35,554 nucleotides of DNA from a virus: the IMG/VR virus record IMGVR_UViG_3300027730_000079, positions 1-35,554 of that record, one strand, 5' to 3'. Below are positions 24,436 to 30,353 of the stretch, piece after piece (within the stretch, counting starts at the first letter, position 1; each line of letters begins with the position of its first letter). A program made the translations under genes and the position numbers. The notes beneath the pieces are model-generated. The model did not search any database. It saw only the letters and a program-made list of their open reading frames with translations, and was not told where the DNA came from.

Positions 24436-25065
24436 CTAGTAGTACATAGGTTCTCCGTTAAAGAAATCCTTGCCGTAGTACAACACAGCATCTATGGCCT
24501 GATCTAAAGGGACCTCAAAGAATTCCCTTGTAGACCCTTGAAGGGTGCCTTTCCTTTTATCTTCAAAATGACGATGAACTAAGTTCTCAACCTTATAATC
24601 ATTTAAGACCGGGAGTGCAAATTTGAGATCCCATTCCGAGACTGTACCCGCACCATTGATTGCATGTATCCGATCCACGGGATTGACAGCCTTGCCGATC
24701 TTGCATATCCCCGGATACTCGGTATTAGTTAAGACATAGACATACTTACCCTTAGACTGGGAAAGATCGTAGTCCTGTAGTGCCTGTTTATCTTTGGCAT
24801 ACAAGTATATCCAAGTCATAGAACTAGTCTCATTGTCTACTGATATCAATACACTACTCATATACTCACAGTCGATGAAATCCAAGACTTTCTCAATACT
24901 GATTTTCCTGTATTTGTAGACCAGGTCCTGGTAATTCTTAGACCATCTAAGGATATTACCCTCCGGTACATCCTGGGAGAGAAGGGTTTTAGGATAATAG
25001 ACTTCCACATACCCTTTTTCCTCCATCTCCATCAAAGACTCAATGTCAATTGATTTTCTTTTCAT
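24436..25065 (-). CDS. GIY-YIG family protein, T5orf172/MUG113-like
   Basis: A 209-residue protein. Residues 1-100 form an unassigned N-terminal domain. Residues ~106-200 match the T5orf172/MUG113 branch of GIY-YIG nucleases: GKYVYVLTN, CKIGKAVNPVDRI and, further on, VENLVHRHFEDKR with GSTREFFEV. The Y, G-K and R-I positions of the active site are kept, and the Glu in VENLVH is a candidate catalytic acid. Such proteins cut DNA in phage defence, homing or host takeover. The ATG follows TATCTTTAGG by 2 nt, so it is likely leaderless. Confidence 0.75.
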   Translation of the reverse strand: MKRKSIDIESLMEMEEKGYVEVYYPKTLLSQDVPEGNILRWSKNYQDLVYKYRKISIEKVLDFIDCEYMSSVLISVDNETSSMTWIYLYAKDKQALQDYDLSQSKGKYVYVLTNTEYPGICKIGKAVNPVDRIHAINGAGTVSEWDLKFALPVLNDYKVENLVHRHFEDKRKGTLQGSTREFFEVPLDQAIDAVLYYGKDFFNGEPMYY

Positions 25066-25067
25066 AA

Positions 25068-25100
25068 CCTAAAGATACGAACATATATTGATATAACTAC
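25068..25100 (-). promoter_or_regulatory. Class-1 promoter, weak -33 (P25068)
   Basis: TATCTTTAGG is perfect, but the expected TTG position reads GTA. Precedes the GIY-YIG gene at 24436-25065. Confidence 0.5.
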
Positions 25101-25440
25101 CTAAAGACTAAAATTTTTCGGAAAAAATTCCTCGGGTGTCTTAGGGCCAGCCGTAAAGTCACTTTTTGGAAACTTAGGCAAGGGTCTTGGGTGGTACAAG
25201 GTATAAATATATACCCTTATAGTAAGATTTCTTCGGAAAGGATGATTGCAGCTTTAGCATAGTAGGCCGTAGATAACTACTATAGTGATATTAAGTACAC
25301 TTGTATTGAGTATGTGCTAGCTACCTATACCGTACTACATACGTACGTACTATGGTGGTGATAAAACCGTAGCACCGATTCTAGTAAACCGTAGACACAG
25401 AAAGAGCCGACTGTAGCCGACTCCCTCCTATCCTGTTCTT
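25101..25440. other. Gene-poor stretch with CCGTAG motifs
   Basis: About 340 nt without a supported gene. CCGTAG occurs at 25268, 25367 and 25389, with near matches CCGTAC at 25330 and CTGTAG at 25411. The palindrome GTACGTAC lies near 25343. The motif is the reverse complement of CTACGG in the array at 31.07 kb. Confidence 0.5.
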
Positions 25441-25446
25441 ATTCCC

Positions 25447-25698
25447 TTAGATGGGGTAAGCCATCATAGTCCCTGCATCATACCATTCAAAGTACCATCC
25501 GCAGGCTTCAATGAATCTATCTAGTTCTGGCTTTACTCCGAAGGTATCTACCCACTTCTCACTCCAGTAATTGAATAGGCCTGGAGTATCTTCTGCTGAG
25601 ATCCAGATCCCACCTTTCCCTATTCCAAATTCTTCTGTTGTTCCCACTACTCTAACTCCTGCATGCTCTAGAGCTGTCATTACATCTTCCTGTGTCAT
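25447..25698 (-). CDS. Small hypothetical protein
   Basis: An 83-residue soluble protein (MTQEDVMTALEHAGVRVVGT...) with a GIGKGGIWIS strand and an aromatic C-terminal half (WYFEWYDAG). I chose the ATG at 25698 because the leader before it matches the untranslated leader of other class-1 genes. An in-frame ATG 7 codons upstream (25719) sits at the predicted transcription start and would add MEKEIKV. No family recognised. Confidence 0.6.
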   Translation of the reverse strand: MTQEDVMTALEHAGVRVVGTTEEFGIGKGGIWISAEDTPGLFNYWSEKWVDTFGVKPELDRFIEACGWYFEWYDAGTMMAYPI

Positions 25699-25720
25699 AA
25701 CCTTTATTTCTTTTTCCATA

Positions 25721-25753
25721 CCTAAAGATACGAAGAAGCCTCCGAAGAGGCAA
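25721..25753 (-). promoter_or_regulatory. Class-1 promoter (P25721)
   Basis: TTG, 20 nt, TATCTTTAGG; the spacer holds CCTC-TTCG-GAGG. Serves the gene at 25447-25698. Confidence 0.85.
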
Positions 25754-25761
25754 CTTCTTTT

Positions 25762-26106
25762 TTAATCTTCTTTCTCCTCTAAAACATCCAAAAGAGCTTC
25801 TAACGTATCAACAGCTGACCGTACTAAGAAGTCTTCATCAATTGGAACTGACTCGATTTCAATTTGGTTATTATAACTAAGGCTCAATTCAATATCATCC
25901 TTATCAACAACATCCTCCCAATCTCTCTCCGAAAGCATTTGTCGGAAAGTAGTTAGTAGAGTATCTTTATCGATATTAGGTTTAGGAGATTCTTCCTGCA
26001 TCTCTGCATTCAAATCTGTTAGAAGTTTGATTACATCTTCTCTTGAGAATAAAGAAGGGAAACTGTTTGATACTTTCTCGATTGTGTTTTGAATTTGTTT
26101 TTGCAT
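25762..26106 (-). CDS. Small acidic helical protein
   Basis: A 114-residue acidic protein, helical at both ends (NTIEKVSNSFPSLF...; RSAVDTLEALLDVLEEKED), with no Cys and no membrane segment. The start is clear: the leader here has ATA where sister genes have an upstream ATG. That argues that the leader is normally untranslated. No family recognised. Confidence 0.6.
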   Translation of the reverse strand: MQKQIQNTIEKVSNSFPSLFSREDVIKLLTDLNAEMQEESPKPNIDKDTLLTTFRQMLSERDWEDVVDKDDIELSLSYNNQIEIESVPIDEDFLVRSAVDTLEALLDVLEEKED

Positions 26107-26129
26107 AACCTTTATTTGTTTTTTCTATA

Positions 26130-26162
26130 CCTAAAGATACGAACTTTCCTCTAAAGAGGCAA
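26130..26162 (-). promoter_or_regulatory. Class-1 promoter (P26130)
   Basis: TTG, 20 nt, TATCTTTAGG; spacer palindrome CCTCTTTAGAGG. Serves the gene at 25762-26106; 23-nt leader. Confidence 0.85.
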
Positions 26163-26165
26163 CTG

Positions 26166-26339
26166 TTATTTTCCTAACATGTATTCAAGCTCCTGAATAG
26201 TGGCTCTGATAGTCCCTATGTAAAGTCCTGCTTCATAAGCATGGCTAATCTCTTTACCTTTCCTGTCACCCTCTTCAAGCATATAGCTTAGAGTGTTCTT
26301 GATAGCTGTTAATTGATCTTTGATTTCTTTTTTTGTCAT
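26166..26339 (-). CDS. Small helical protein (57 aa)
   Basis: A 57-residue protein, two predicted amphipathic helices (KKEIKDQLTAIKNTLSYML and AGLYIGTIRATIQELEYML) joined by a charged turn. It has its own class-1 promoter and leader and ends 3 nt before the next class-1 promoter. No family recognised. Confidence 0.6.
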   Translation of the reverse strand: MTKKEIKDQLTAIKNTLSYMLEEGDRKGKEISHAYEAGLYIGTIRATIQELEYMLGK

Positions 26340-26356
26340 AACCTTTTTTTATTATA

Positions 26357-26389
26357 CCTAAAGATACGAACTATACTCTCAGCAGGCAA
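26357..26389 (-). promoter_or_regulatory. Class-1 promoter (P26357)
   Basis: TTG, 20 nt, TATCTTTAGG. Serves the 57-residue gene at 26166-26339. The -33 TTG lies in the last codons of the upstream gene, whose TGA stop is in the spacer. Confidence 0.8.
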
Positions 26390-26567
26390 CATATTCCTCA
26401 AGAAAGACTAAACTTTTTTCCACTTGAGTTCTAATGAATAATTTGATCTCAACCTCACTGAATCCTTCTTCGATTAGTTCAATGATGTTTGCCTGGAGTG
26501 CCATGGGTATATCCATAGGACATACTCTCTTCATCTCTCTCATTTTTAGATCTGTCATTTGTTTCAT
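26379..26567 (-). CDS. Small hypothetical protein (62 aa)
   Basis: A 62-residue protein (MKQMTDLKMREMKRVCPMDI...) with two Cys and a helical C-terminal part (EVEIKLFIRTQVEKSLVF). Its last residues (YVAC) and stop are encoded inside the next class-1 promoter. The ATG 1 nt after TATCTTTAGGT suggests a leaderless message; a second ATG three codons in is the alternative. No family recognised. Confidence 0.6.
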   Translation of the reverse strand: MKQMTDLKMREMKRVCPMDIPMALQANIIELIEEGFSEVEIKLFIRTQVEKSLVFLEEYVAC

Positions 26568-26568
26568 A

Positions 26569-26601
26569 CCTAAAGATACGAACTAGCCGCTTAGGAGGCA
26601 A
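26569..26601 (-). promoter_or_regulatory. Class-1 promoter (P26569)
   Basis: TTG, 20 nt, TATCTTTAGG. Serves the gene at 26379-26567; leaderless type. Confidence 0.8.
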
Positions 26602-26609
26602 CTGTTATT

Positions 26610-26711
26610 TTACCCCACAGTCGCCCTGCAGTGAGAGCATTTGACAATCCTCAGACCGGAAGCCGGGTGAGAGACTGCAACATAGGTCTTAAGATGCTTA
26701 CATGTGCTCAT
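26610..26711 (-). CDS. Zinc-ribbon-like micro-protein (33 aa)
   Basis: A 33-residue protein with two Cys/His pairs: C4-K-H6 near the start and C25-S-H-C28 (VKCSHC) near the end. The central HPASGLRIVKC resembles a minimal zinc ribbon hairpin. It starts 4 nt after the stop of the gene at 26716-26901, so it is likely co-translated with it. It is short enough to be chance, but the Cys/His layout and spacing support it. Confidence 0.5.
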   Translation of the reverse strand: MSTCKHLKTYVAVSHPASGLRIVKCSHCRATVG

Positions 26712-26715
26712 AAGC

Positions 26716-26901
26716 CTAGCCCTGATCTAAACTTTCTCCTGAAATAATGAATTGAACGAAACCATCTTCTTCTTGTATGTGACACTCCTCAGACACAATT
26801 TCCATCTGTTCCCCATACCCATACTCAACCAACCCTACAAACTCAATCTCTGATTCTGGATTGAATTCGTTTAGCCTTTCGATTAGATCTTTTATCTTCA
26901 T
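26716..26901 (-). CDS. Small acidic hypothetical protein
   Basis: A 61-residue acidic protein beginning MKIKDLIERLNEFNPESEIEF. The opening has the helix-then-strand look of small phage proteins that start KIKDLIExLxxxxPDxEV. I start it at 26901. Longer reading would translate the promoter itself (…FVSLG). The ATG 1 nt after TATCTTTAGGT implies a leaderless mRNA. Function unknown. Confidence 0.65.
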   Translation of the reverse strand: MKIKDLIERLNEFNPESEIEFVGLVEYGYGEQMEIVSEECHIQEEDGFVQFIISGESLDQG

Positions 26902-26902
26902 A

Positions 26903-26935
26903 CCTAAAGATACGAATAATAAAGAAGGGGACCAA
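26903..26935 (-). promoter_or_regulatory. Class-1 promoter (P26903)
   Basis: TTG, 20 nt, TATCTTTAGG. Serves 26716-26901 and probably the micro-protein at 26610-26711. Confidence 0.8.
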
Positions 26936-26972
26936 CTAGGCCCCCAACTTTTATGAAAAATAAACAAAGGTT

Positions 26973-27704
26973 TTAAACTAATTGACCAATCAAGTATTTG
27001 GTCTGAACTCCCTCTAACACACCGCCGACTACTAATTCCTTATCATAATTTAGGCAAGTATACTCAACGGTCACTTTCTTCCCTGAAGCATTCTTATCAA
27101 TACATTTCAATTTCACCACTCTGTAGACTGTATCGTATCTCCCTCTCCCATATTCAATATTTCGCATCTCATCAAACGTTACCTCTTCCCCGCTATAGAA
27201 ACTCTCCAATACTTTTGCTCTCTTCTCTTCTGCTTCTTCCCTATTCATCTTATCGATCTCACGACTCAAAGCATAGTCTTCAGTATGCAACACATCTGAC
27301 TGTTCTTTATAGATTGCAAGCAAGCCATCCTCTACAAAGATTTGATCAATACAAGACTGCATCCCTCCCTTATAAAGCACCTCAGCAACCTTGCCGTTGA
27401 AGATTAATCTCCTATATTCAAACTCAGTATCGACATTAGTAGAGTAGGTATTCAAATAGTGATTAGAATTCCCTACCCAGCTTCTTGAATTGATTGAAAG
27501 GATCTCTTTCCTATCAACATTGAAGTATAGAGTATCTCCGTAAGAGATTGATAAGCTAACCTCCGGAAAGTCTACCAACACCTCTTTAAGTATTTCCTCT
27601 GCTCTCTTAACAAGCAATTCGTTTTTCTGAGCTTCTAAGATCTGTATCTCCTGAAGGATTACATTTCTTCTGTCAATTAGTGTCTGTTTGATGATGTTTG
27701 TCAT
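26973..27704 (-). CDS. Hypothetical protein, 243 aa
   Basis: A soluble protein with a helical N-terminal part (NVILQEIQILEAQKNELLVK) then a beta-rich body. The middle (SREIDKMNREEAEEKRAKVL) is a charged helix. The last ~60 residues form a strand-rich domain (DTVYRVVKLKCI, KKVTVEYTCLNY). It is the longest gene of the accessory block. I choose ATG 27704 (MTNIIKQ...). An in-frame upstream ATG at 27725 would add MEKEIKV, as in two sister genes. No family recognised. Confidence 0.65.
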   Translation of the reverse strand: MTNIIKQTLIDRRNVILQEIQILEAQKNELLVKRAEEILKEVLVDFPEVSLSISYGDTLYFNVDRKEILSINSRSWVGNSNHYLNTYSTNVDTEFEYRRLIFNGKVAEVLYKGGMQSCIDQIFVEDGLLAIYKEQSDVLHTEDYALSREIDKMNREEAEEKRAKVLESFYSGEEVTFDEMRNIEYGRGRYDTVYRVVKLKCIDKNASGKKVTVEYTCLNYDKELVVGGVLEGVQTKYLIGQLV

Positions 27705-27726
27705 AACCTTTATTTCTTTTTCCATA

Positions 27727-27759
27727 CCTAAAGATACGAACCTTCCTCCGAGGAGGCAA
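27727..27759 (-). promoter_or_regulatory. Class-1 promoter (P27727)
   Basis: TTG, 20 nt, TATCTTTAGG; spacer hairpin CCTC-CTCG-GAGG. Serves the gene at 26973-27704. Confidence 0.85.
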
Positions 27760-27771
27760 CTTTTATTTTGA

Positions 27772-27837
27772 TTATTTTGTCACTACATACACTGTGAACC
27801 CAGTCCACAATGTTACTATCACTATTGTTATTACCAT
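27772..27837 (-). CDS. Membrane micro-protein (21 aa)
   Basis: A 21-residue peptide that is almost entirely one hydrophobic helix (MVITIVIVTLWTGFTVYVV, then TK). Its ATG shares a base with the stop of the 35-residue gene before it (TAATG), so translation should be coupled. Co-transcribed small membrane peptides are known as holin or antiholin pairs in phages; here this is only a possibility. Confidence 0.4.
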   Translation of the reverse strand: MVITIVIVTLWTGFTVYVVTK

Positions 27838-27944
27838 TATTTTCCTGCTAAACTATACAACGTTACTATTAATGTAGCTGCTGCCATGATGATGCCGCTT
27901 AACAATACTACTCCGATTACTGTGTCTTTTAATACTTGTTTCAT
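27837..27944 (-). CDS. Membrane micro-protein (35 aa)
   Basis: A 35-residue peptide. After MKQVLKDT, one transmembrane helix spans ~residues 9-31 (VIGVVLLSGIIMAAATLIVT). It has a full class-1 promoter and a leader ending in AAAAGTTATG, which is strong support for expression. It sits directly before the 21-residue membrane peptide with a 1-nt overlap. Function unknown; a small membrane effector is likely. Confidence 0.6.
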   Translation of the reverse strand: MKQVLKDTVIGVVLLSGIIMAAATLIVTLYSLAGK

Positions 27945-27968
27945 AACTTTTATTTCTTTTTTATTATA

Positions 27969-28001
27969 CCTAAAGATACGAACTTACTTTCGATAAGGCA
28001 A
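27969..28001 (-). promoter_or_regulatory. Class-1 promoter (P27969)
   Basis: TTG, 20 nt, TATCTTTAGG. Serves the micro-protein pair. The TAG stop of the upstream gene is the TAG of TATCTTTAG. Confidence 0.85.
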
Positions 28002-28161
28002 CTGTTTTTTCTAAAAACTTTTCCCCTTCATTAAATGCTCTTTCAATCTCCTCCTTGTGCATTGCTTTGGCTTGTTGTATAATCTCTGGCCATTTTAAAG
28101 AATCTTTTAAGTGTATATTATTTAATATAAACTCCAAGCTACTTTGTTTATTGTTGCTCAT
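27970..28161 (-). CDS. Small hypothetical protein (63 aa)
   Basis: A 63-residue helical protein (SSLEFILNNIHLKDSLKWPE, then AKAMHKEEIERAFNEGEKFL). Its last ten residues (VALSKVSSYL) are encoded by the downstream class-1 promoter and its stop is within the -7 box. That may mean the original gene was extended into, or trimmed by, the promoter. It overlaps the gene upstream by 4 nt (ATGA). Confidence 0.6.
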   Translation of the reverse strand: MSNNKQSSLEFILNNIHLKDSLKWPEIIQQAKAMHKEEIERAFNEGEKFLEKTVALSKVSSYL

Positions 28162-28367
28162 TTGTTACCTTCTTTTATTTTATTAAGTACATAGTTTGCA
28201 CCACCTATCCATACTTCATTGTATTCTTCAGAGTGATATCCATTCTTATCTATCTCCTCATCACTTGGTAGTTCGATGTACTCTAAATTTTCCATGTCAT
28301 CTAACGTAATAAAACTCTGTTTAGTCGTTAGAAATTTTCTGATTTGTTCTTCTGTGTATAGTTTCAT
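28158..28367 (-). CDS. Small acidic hypothetical protein (69 aa)
   Basis: A 69-residue acidic protein (MKLYTEEQIRKFLTTKQSFI...), with an N-terminal helix and a Tyr/Glu-rich C-terminal part ending in YVLNKIKEGNK. First gene of a two-gene unit behind P28384, with leader ending AAAGGTTATG. The next gene starts within its stop. No family recognised. Confidence 0.6.
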   Translation of the reverse strand: MKLYTEEQIRKFLTTKQSFITLDDMENLEYIELPSDEEIDKNGYHSEEYNEVWIGGANYVLNKIKEGNK

Positions 28368-28383
28368 AACCTTTTTTCCTATA

Positions 28384-28416
28384 CCTAAAGATACGAACTT
28401 ACTTTCGATAAGGCAA
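28384..28416 (-). promoter_or_regulatory. Class-1 promoter (P28384)
   Basis: TTG, 20 nt, TATCTTTAGG; identical in spacer to P27969, so one is a recent copy of the other. Serves 28158-28367 and 27970-28161. Confidence 0.85.
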
Positions 28417-28417
28417 C

Positions 28418-28663
28418 TTAAATTTCATCTTCTTCAAACAAATCATCCATTCCCATTTCCTTCGCTATCTTCCTAGCTGCTTCCAACTGCTCAGGCGTAA
28501 TATCTGTAGTGTGGCCAAGATTAACCAACTTCTCTTCAACTTCTGCCATCTGCTGCTCTGTAGGAGAATCCCAGAATGAATCATTAGTAACATAAAGATC
28601 TCCGTATAACTCTGAAGCAATATCAGCTAGGATGTTTCTCAATTCAAGTAATTCTGCTATCAT
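28418..28663 (-). CDS. Small acidic hypothetical protein
   Basis: An 81-residue acidic protein (MIAELLELRNILADIASELY...). It is helical, with a predicted second helix TPEQLEAARKIAKEMGM and an acidic tail (DDLFEEDEI). I start it at 28663, after the leader. An in-frame ATG at 28684 would add MEKETKV. Longer reading only translates the promoter. No family recognised. Confidence 0.6.
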   Translation of the reverse strand: MIAELLELRNILADIASELYGDLYVTNDSFWDSPTEQQMAEVEEKLVNLGHTTDITPEQLEAARKIAKEMGMDDLFEEDEI

Positions 28664-28685
28664 AACCTTTGTTTCTTTTTCCATA

Positions 28686-28718
28686 CCTAAAGATACGAAC
28701 CTTCCTCTCATGAGGCAA
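28686..28718 (-). promoter_or_regulatory. Class-1 promoter (P28686)
   Basis: TTG, 20 nt, TATCTTTAGG; spacer CCTC-ATGA-GAGG, whose loop TGA is the stop codon of the gene at 28708-28917. Serves 28418-28663. Confidence 0.85.
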
Positions 28719-28917
28719 CTTTAATTCGTTTTTTTAGATCTTCAACCGACCCTTCAAGGCCAGGCGGATCCAACCTGAGCATACACTCCCGGAAGGACCC
28801 GGTGAATAGAACCTGGCAGTAATTCTTAGGCATGGCATCCACGGCCGCTATTGCGAACATCCGATTGCCATAATGGTTAGTATAATCGTAGTAGTTAAAT
28901 TCCTTTTCTTTTCTCAT
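28708..28917 (-). CDS. Small hypothetical protein (69 aa)
   Basis: A 69-residue protein with an aromatic N-terminus (FNYYDYTNHYGNRMFA) and a C-terminal helix (SVEDLKKRIKVAS). Its start lies 23 nt inside the end of the upstream gene, in another frame, so it is translated from the same message. Higher GC than its neighbours suggests a separate origin. No family recognised. Confidence 0.55.
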   Translation of the reverse strand: MRKEKEFNYYDYTNHYGNRMFAIAAVDAMPKNYCQVLFTGSFRECMLRLDPPGLEGSVEDLKKRIKVAS

Positions 28918-29227
28918 TAATAATTGCCTCCATCTCCCCTATAAAATCAAACGCATTAACCTTTGACCCGATATTCCATCTTGTTAATTCATTTTCAGTA
29001 TACCCCCGGTCATAAGTCTTCCAGTCGTATAAGGTATAAAGATTACCCCTGAATTCAATCACCCATTCCATCTGAGTCTTATCATCACCAGAGGGTTTAT
29101 CAAACGTTGGTTCTCCTAACGCATTAATCAAGTCCCGGTAAGTAACATTATCCAAATAACCTGACAAGCTAGTCCCAGTAGTCTGCGGTGCTCTGCCATT
29201 TTTAAAAACCTTTATTTTCATTTCCAT
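28895..29227 (-). CDS. Conserved phage protein of unknown function (TGTSLxGY type)
   Basis: A 110-residue protein. The stretch QTTGTSLSGYLDNVTYRDLI, then ALGEPTF, EWVIEF and LYDWKTYDRG, with RWNIGS near the end, matches a small family I know from many phages, without known function. Start at 29227 (MEMKIKVFKNG). Here the second ATG of the leader is replaced by TTT, so the upstream ATG must be used. This shows that the 'MExxIKV' leader can be translated. The promoter box is TATCTTTAGC. Confidence 0.7.
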   Translation of the reverse strand: MEMKIKVFKNGRAPQTTGTSLSGYLDNVTYRDLINALGEPTFDKPSGDDKTQMEWVIEFRGNLYTLYDWKTYDRGYTENELTRWNIGSKVNAFDFIGEMEAIINEKRKGI

Positions 29228-29229
29228 AA

Positions 29230-29262
29230 GCTAAAGATACGAAGAAAAGAGGAGGGAACCAA
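29230..29262 (-). promoter_or_regulatory. Class-1 promoter (P29230)
   Basis: TTG, 20 nt, TATCTTTAGC. Serves the genes at 28895-29227 and 28708-28917. Confidence 0.8.
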
Positions 29263-29280
29263 CCCTCCCCTAAACTTTTT

Positions 29281-29574
29281 TTAATTTTCTATTCTTTCTA
29301 ACCCTAATAATTCTTCTGCAGCTTTCTTATCAGCATATGCAATTGCATCTTCCGGATCGATAAGCTCCTCCCCTGATTGCAAAATAGGTTCTAAATTAAA
29401 TCTGCTGCAATCTTCTAATAAACCTAAAACAGCCAACCAATCATAATCGGTCAAATTAGCTTCTGCGTAATAAATTCCATTTGCTGCATCGTCTACCGTA
29501 ATGCTGAAATTTAATTTCTCATAAGCTGCTAAATTAGCAAAACTGTCTTCGAATGCAAATATTATTTTTTTCAT
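29281..29574 (-). CDS. Small acidic hypothetical protein
   Basis: A 97-residue acidic protein (MKKIIFAFEDSFANLAAYEK...), with alternating strand and helix, and a C-terminal helix (AIAYADKKAAEELLGLERIE). I start it at 29574; earlier codons would translate the promoter. The ATG follows TATCTTTAGGT directly, so the mRNA is probably leaderless. No family recognised. Confidence 0.6.
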   Translation of the reverse strand: MKKIIFAFEDSFANLAAYEKLNFSITVDDAANGIYYAEANLTDYDWLAVLGLLEDCSRFNLEPILQSGEELIDPEDAIAYADKKAAEELLGLERIEN

Positions 29575-29575
29575 A

Positions 29576-29608
29576 CCTAAAGATACGAATAAGCTGCCGG
29601 GGCGGCAA
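29576..29608 (-). promoter_or_regulatory. Class-1 promoter (P29576)
   Basis: TTG, 20 nt, TATCTTTAGG; spacer GC-rich hairpin (GCCG-CCC-CGGC). Serves 29281-29574. Confidence 0.85.
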
Positions 29609-29641
29609 CTAAAAGTTTTTTTTATTTTTCTCAACAGACAG

Positions 29642-29674
29642 TTGGTCCTTTGAAGGACCGTTCGTATCTTTAGG
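29642..29674 (+). promoter_or_regulatory. Class-1 promoter on the plus strand (for small RNA A)
   Basis: TTG, 20 nt, TATCTTTAGG; the spacer contains the palindrome GGTCCTTTGAAGGACC. It points away from all protein genes and is followed by the conserved RNA block. Confidence 0.8.
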
Positions 29675-29748
29675 ATGTCGGAAAGATGGAGTACGAAGGG
29701 CGGGGTAGAAACCTGAAGAGATCAGACGGAGTTTGTTCTTTTTTTTTT
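29675..29748 (+). ncRNA. Putative small RNA A
   Basis: About 75 nt after a plus-strand class-1 promoter, related along its length to small RNA B. Conserved blocks are GTCGGAA(A/G)GAT, AGTACGAAGGGCGG, GAAGAGATCAGACG and AGTTTGTTCT. Between copies there is a 5-nt length change, so the conservation is not that of a reading frame. The 3' end is a hairpin (AAGAGATCAGAC / GTTTGTTCTTTT, one T-T mismatch, triloop GGA) running into a T tract. No protein family or known RNA recognised. Confidence 0.7.
29716..29748 (+). terminator. Intrinsic-terminator-like 3' hairpin of small RNA A
   Basis: Twelve paired positions with one mismatch and a 3-nt loop, then a run of T. It would end a plus-strand transcript of ~75 nt. 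Confidence 0.5.
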
Positions 29749-29760
29749 AAGAACCTAACT

Positions 29761-29788
29761 AAAAAAAACCTCCCGTGTTACTGGAAGG
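29761..29788 (-). terminator. Rho-independent terminator after the wHTH gene
   Basis: On the minus strand CCTTCC-AGTAACAC-GGGAGG followed by eight T. It ends the transcript of the gene at 29808-30104 just before small RNA A. Confidence 0.75.
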
Positions 29789-29807
29789 TCCTTTAAGAAA
29801 GTGAAGA

Positions 29808-30104
29808 TTAATAATACAAGTAGTCTGGATGGTCTTGATACTCAGCCCATTTAGGGTGAAGATGCCAGAAAGCCTTCTGAAGATAAATAAGTTGATAAAC
29901 TGGAGCTCCATAAGTCTCCGTTGCTTGGATAGATACTACCCCTTTCTTAACTAAGCTGCTCAATACCCCTCTAACGATAGAGGTTGAGATGCCAGTCTCT
30001 TTAGACAGATCCTTTGCATCAACGTCTGAGAAGCCGGGCTCGGCATAGAGATTGAAGATTAACGAATCTAATACCTGCTGTTCTAATTCTGTGAAGTTTG
30101 TCAT
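29808..30104 (-). CDS. Winged-helix DNA-binding protein
   Basis: A 98-residue protein (MTNFTELEQQVLDSLIFNLY...). The helix-turn-helix runs through VDAKDLSKETGISTSIVRGV, followed by LSSLVKKGVVSI and a beta wing (TYGAPVYQLIYL). This matches small phage winged-helix proteins of the same opening. It probably regulates phage transcription. I start it at ATG 30104; the upstream in-frame ATG at 30125 would add MEMEIKV. A strong terminator follows. Confidence 0.75.
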   Translation of the reverse strand: MTNFTELEQQVLDSLIFNLYAEPGFSDVDAKDLSKETGISTSIVRGVLSSLVKKGVVSIQATETYGAPVYQLIYLQKAFWHLHPKWAEYQDHPDYLYY

Positions 30105-30126
30105 AACCTTTATTTCCATTTCCATA

Positions 30127-30159
30127 CCTAAAGATACGAAGAAGCCTCTCCGGAGGCAA
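30127..30159 (-). promoter_or_regulatory. Class-1 promoter (P30127)
   Basis: TTG, 20 nt, TATCTTTAGG; spacer CCTC-CGGA-GAGG. Serves the winged-helix gene. Confidence 0.85.
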
Positions 30160-30165
30160 CTTTAT

Positions 30166-30351
30166 TTAGTACCAATTTTGATTTATTATCACATGATTAT
30201 ATCTGATATTCTCATGCTTGTCCCTATTCCACACCTTAACCTCACAGTAGGTATTATTCTTACCGTATTGGTATCTGACTACTTCATACATGTCAGCAGT
30301 CTCCTTCAGATGCCTCCACCTGGCCCTGCCTATCCTATTGTATTTTTCCAT
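30166..30351 (-). CDS. Small basic hypothetical protein (61 aa)
   Basis: A 61-residue protein rich in Arg, Tyr and Asn (MEKYNRIGRARWRHLKETAD...; YCEVKVWNRD), mixed helix and strands. It may bind nucleic acid. The ATG lies 2 nt after the variant -7 box TATCTTTAGGG, so leaderless. No family recognised. Confidence 0.55.
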   Translation of the reverse strand: MEKYNRIGRARWRHLKETADMYEVVRYQYGKNNTYCEVKVWNRDKHENIRYNHVIINQNWY

Positions 30352-30353
30352 AC

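Noticed and set aside
25174-25260. Minus-strand frame of 28 codons in the gene-poor stretch
   Set aside because: No class-1 or class-2 promoter before it and no recognisable features; could be chance.
29675-29715. A 13-codon frame (MSERWSTKGG...) in small RNA A
   Set aside because: Not kept in copy B, which has a stop early and a 5-nt insertion.
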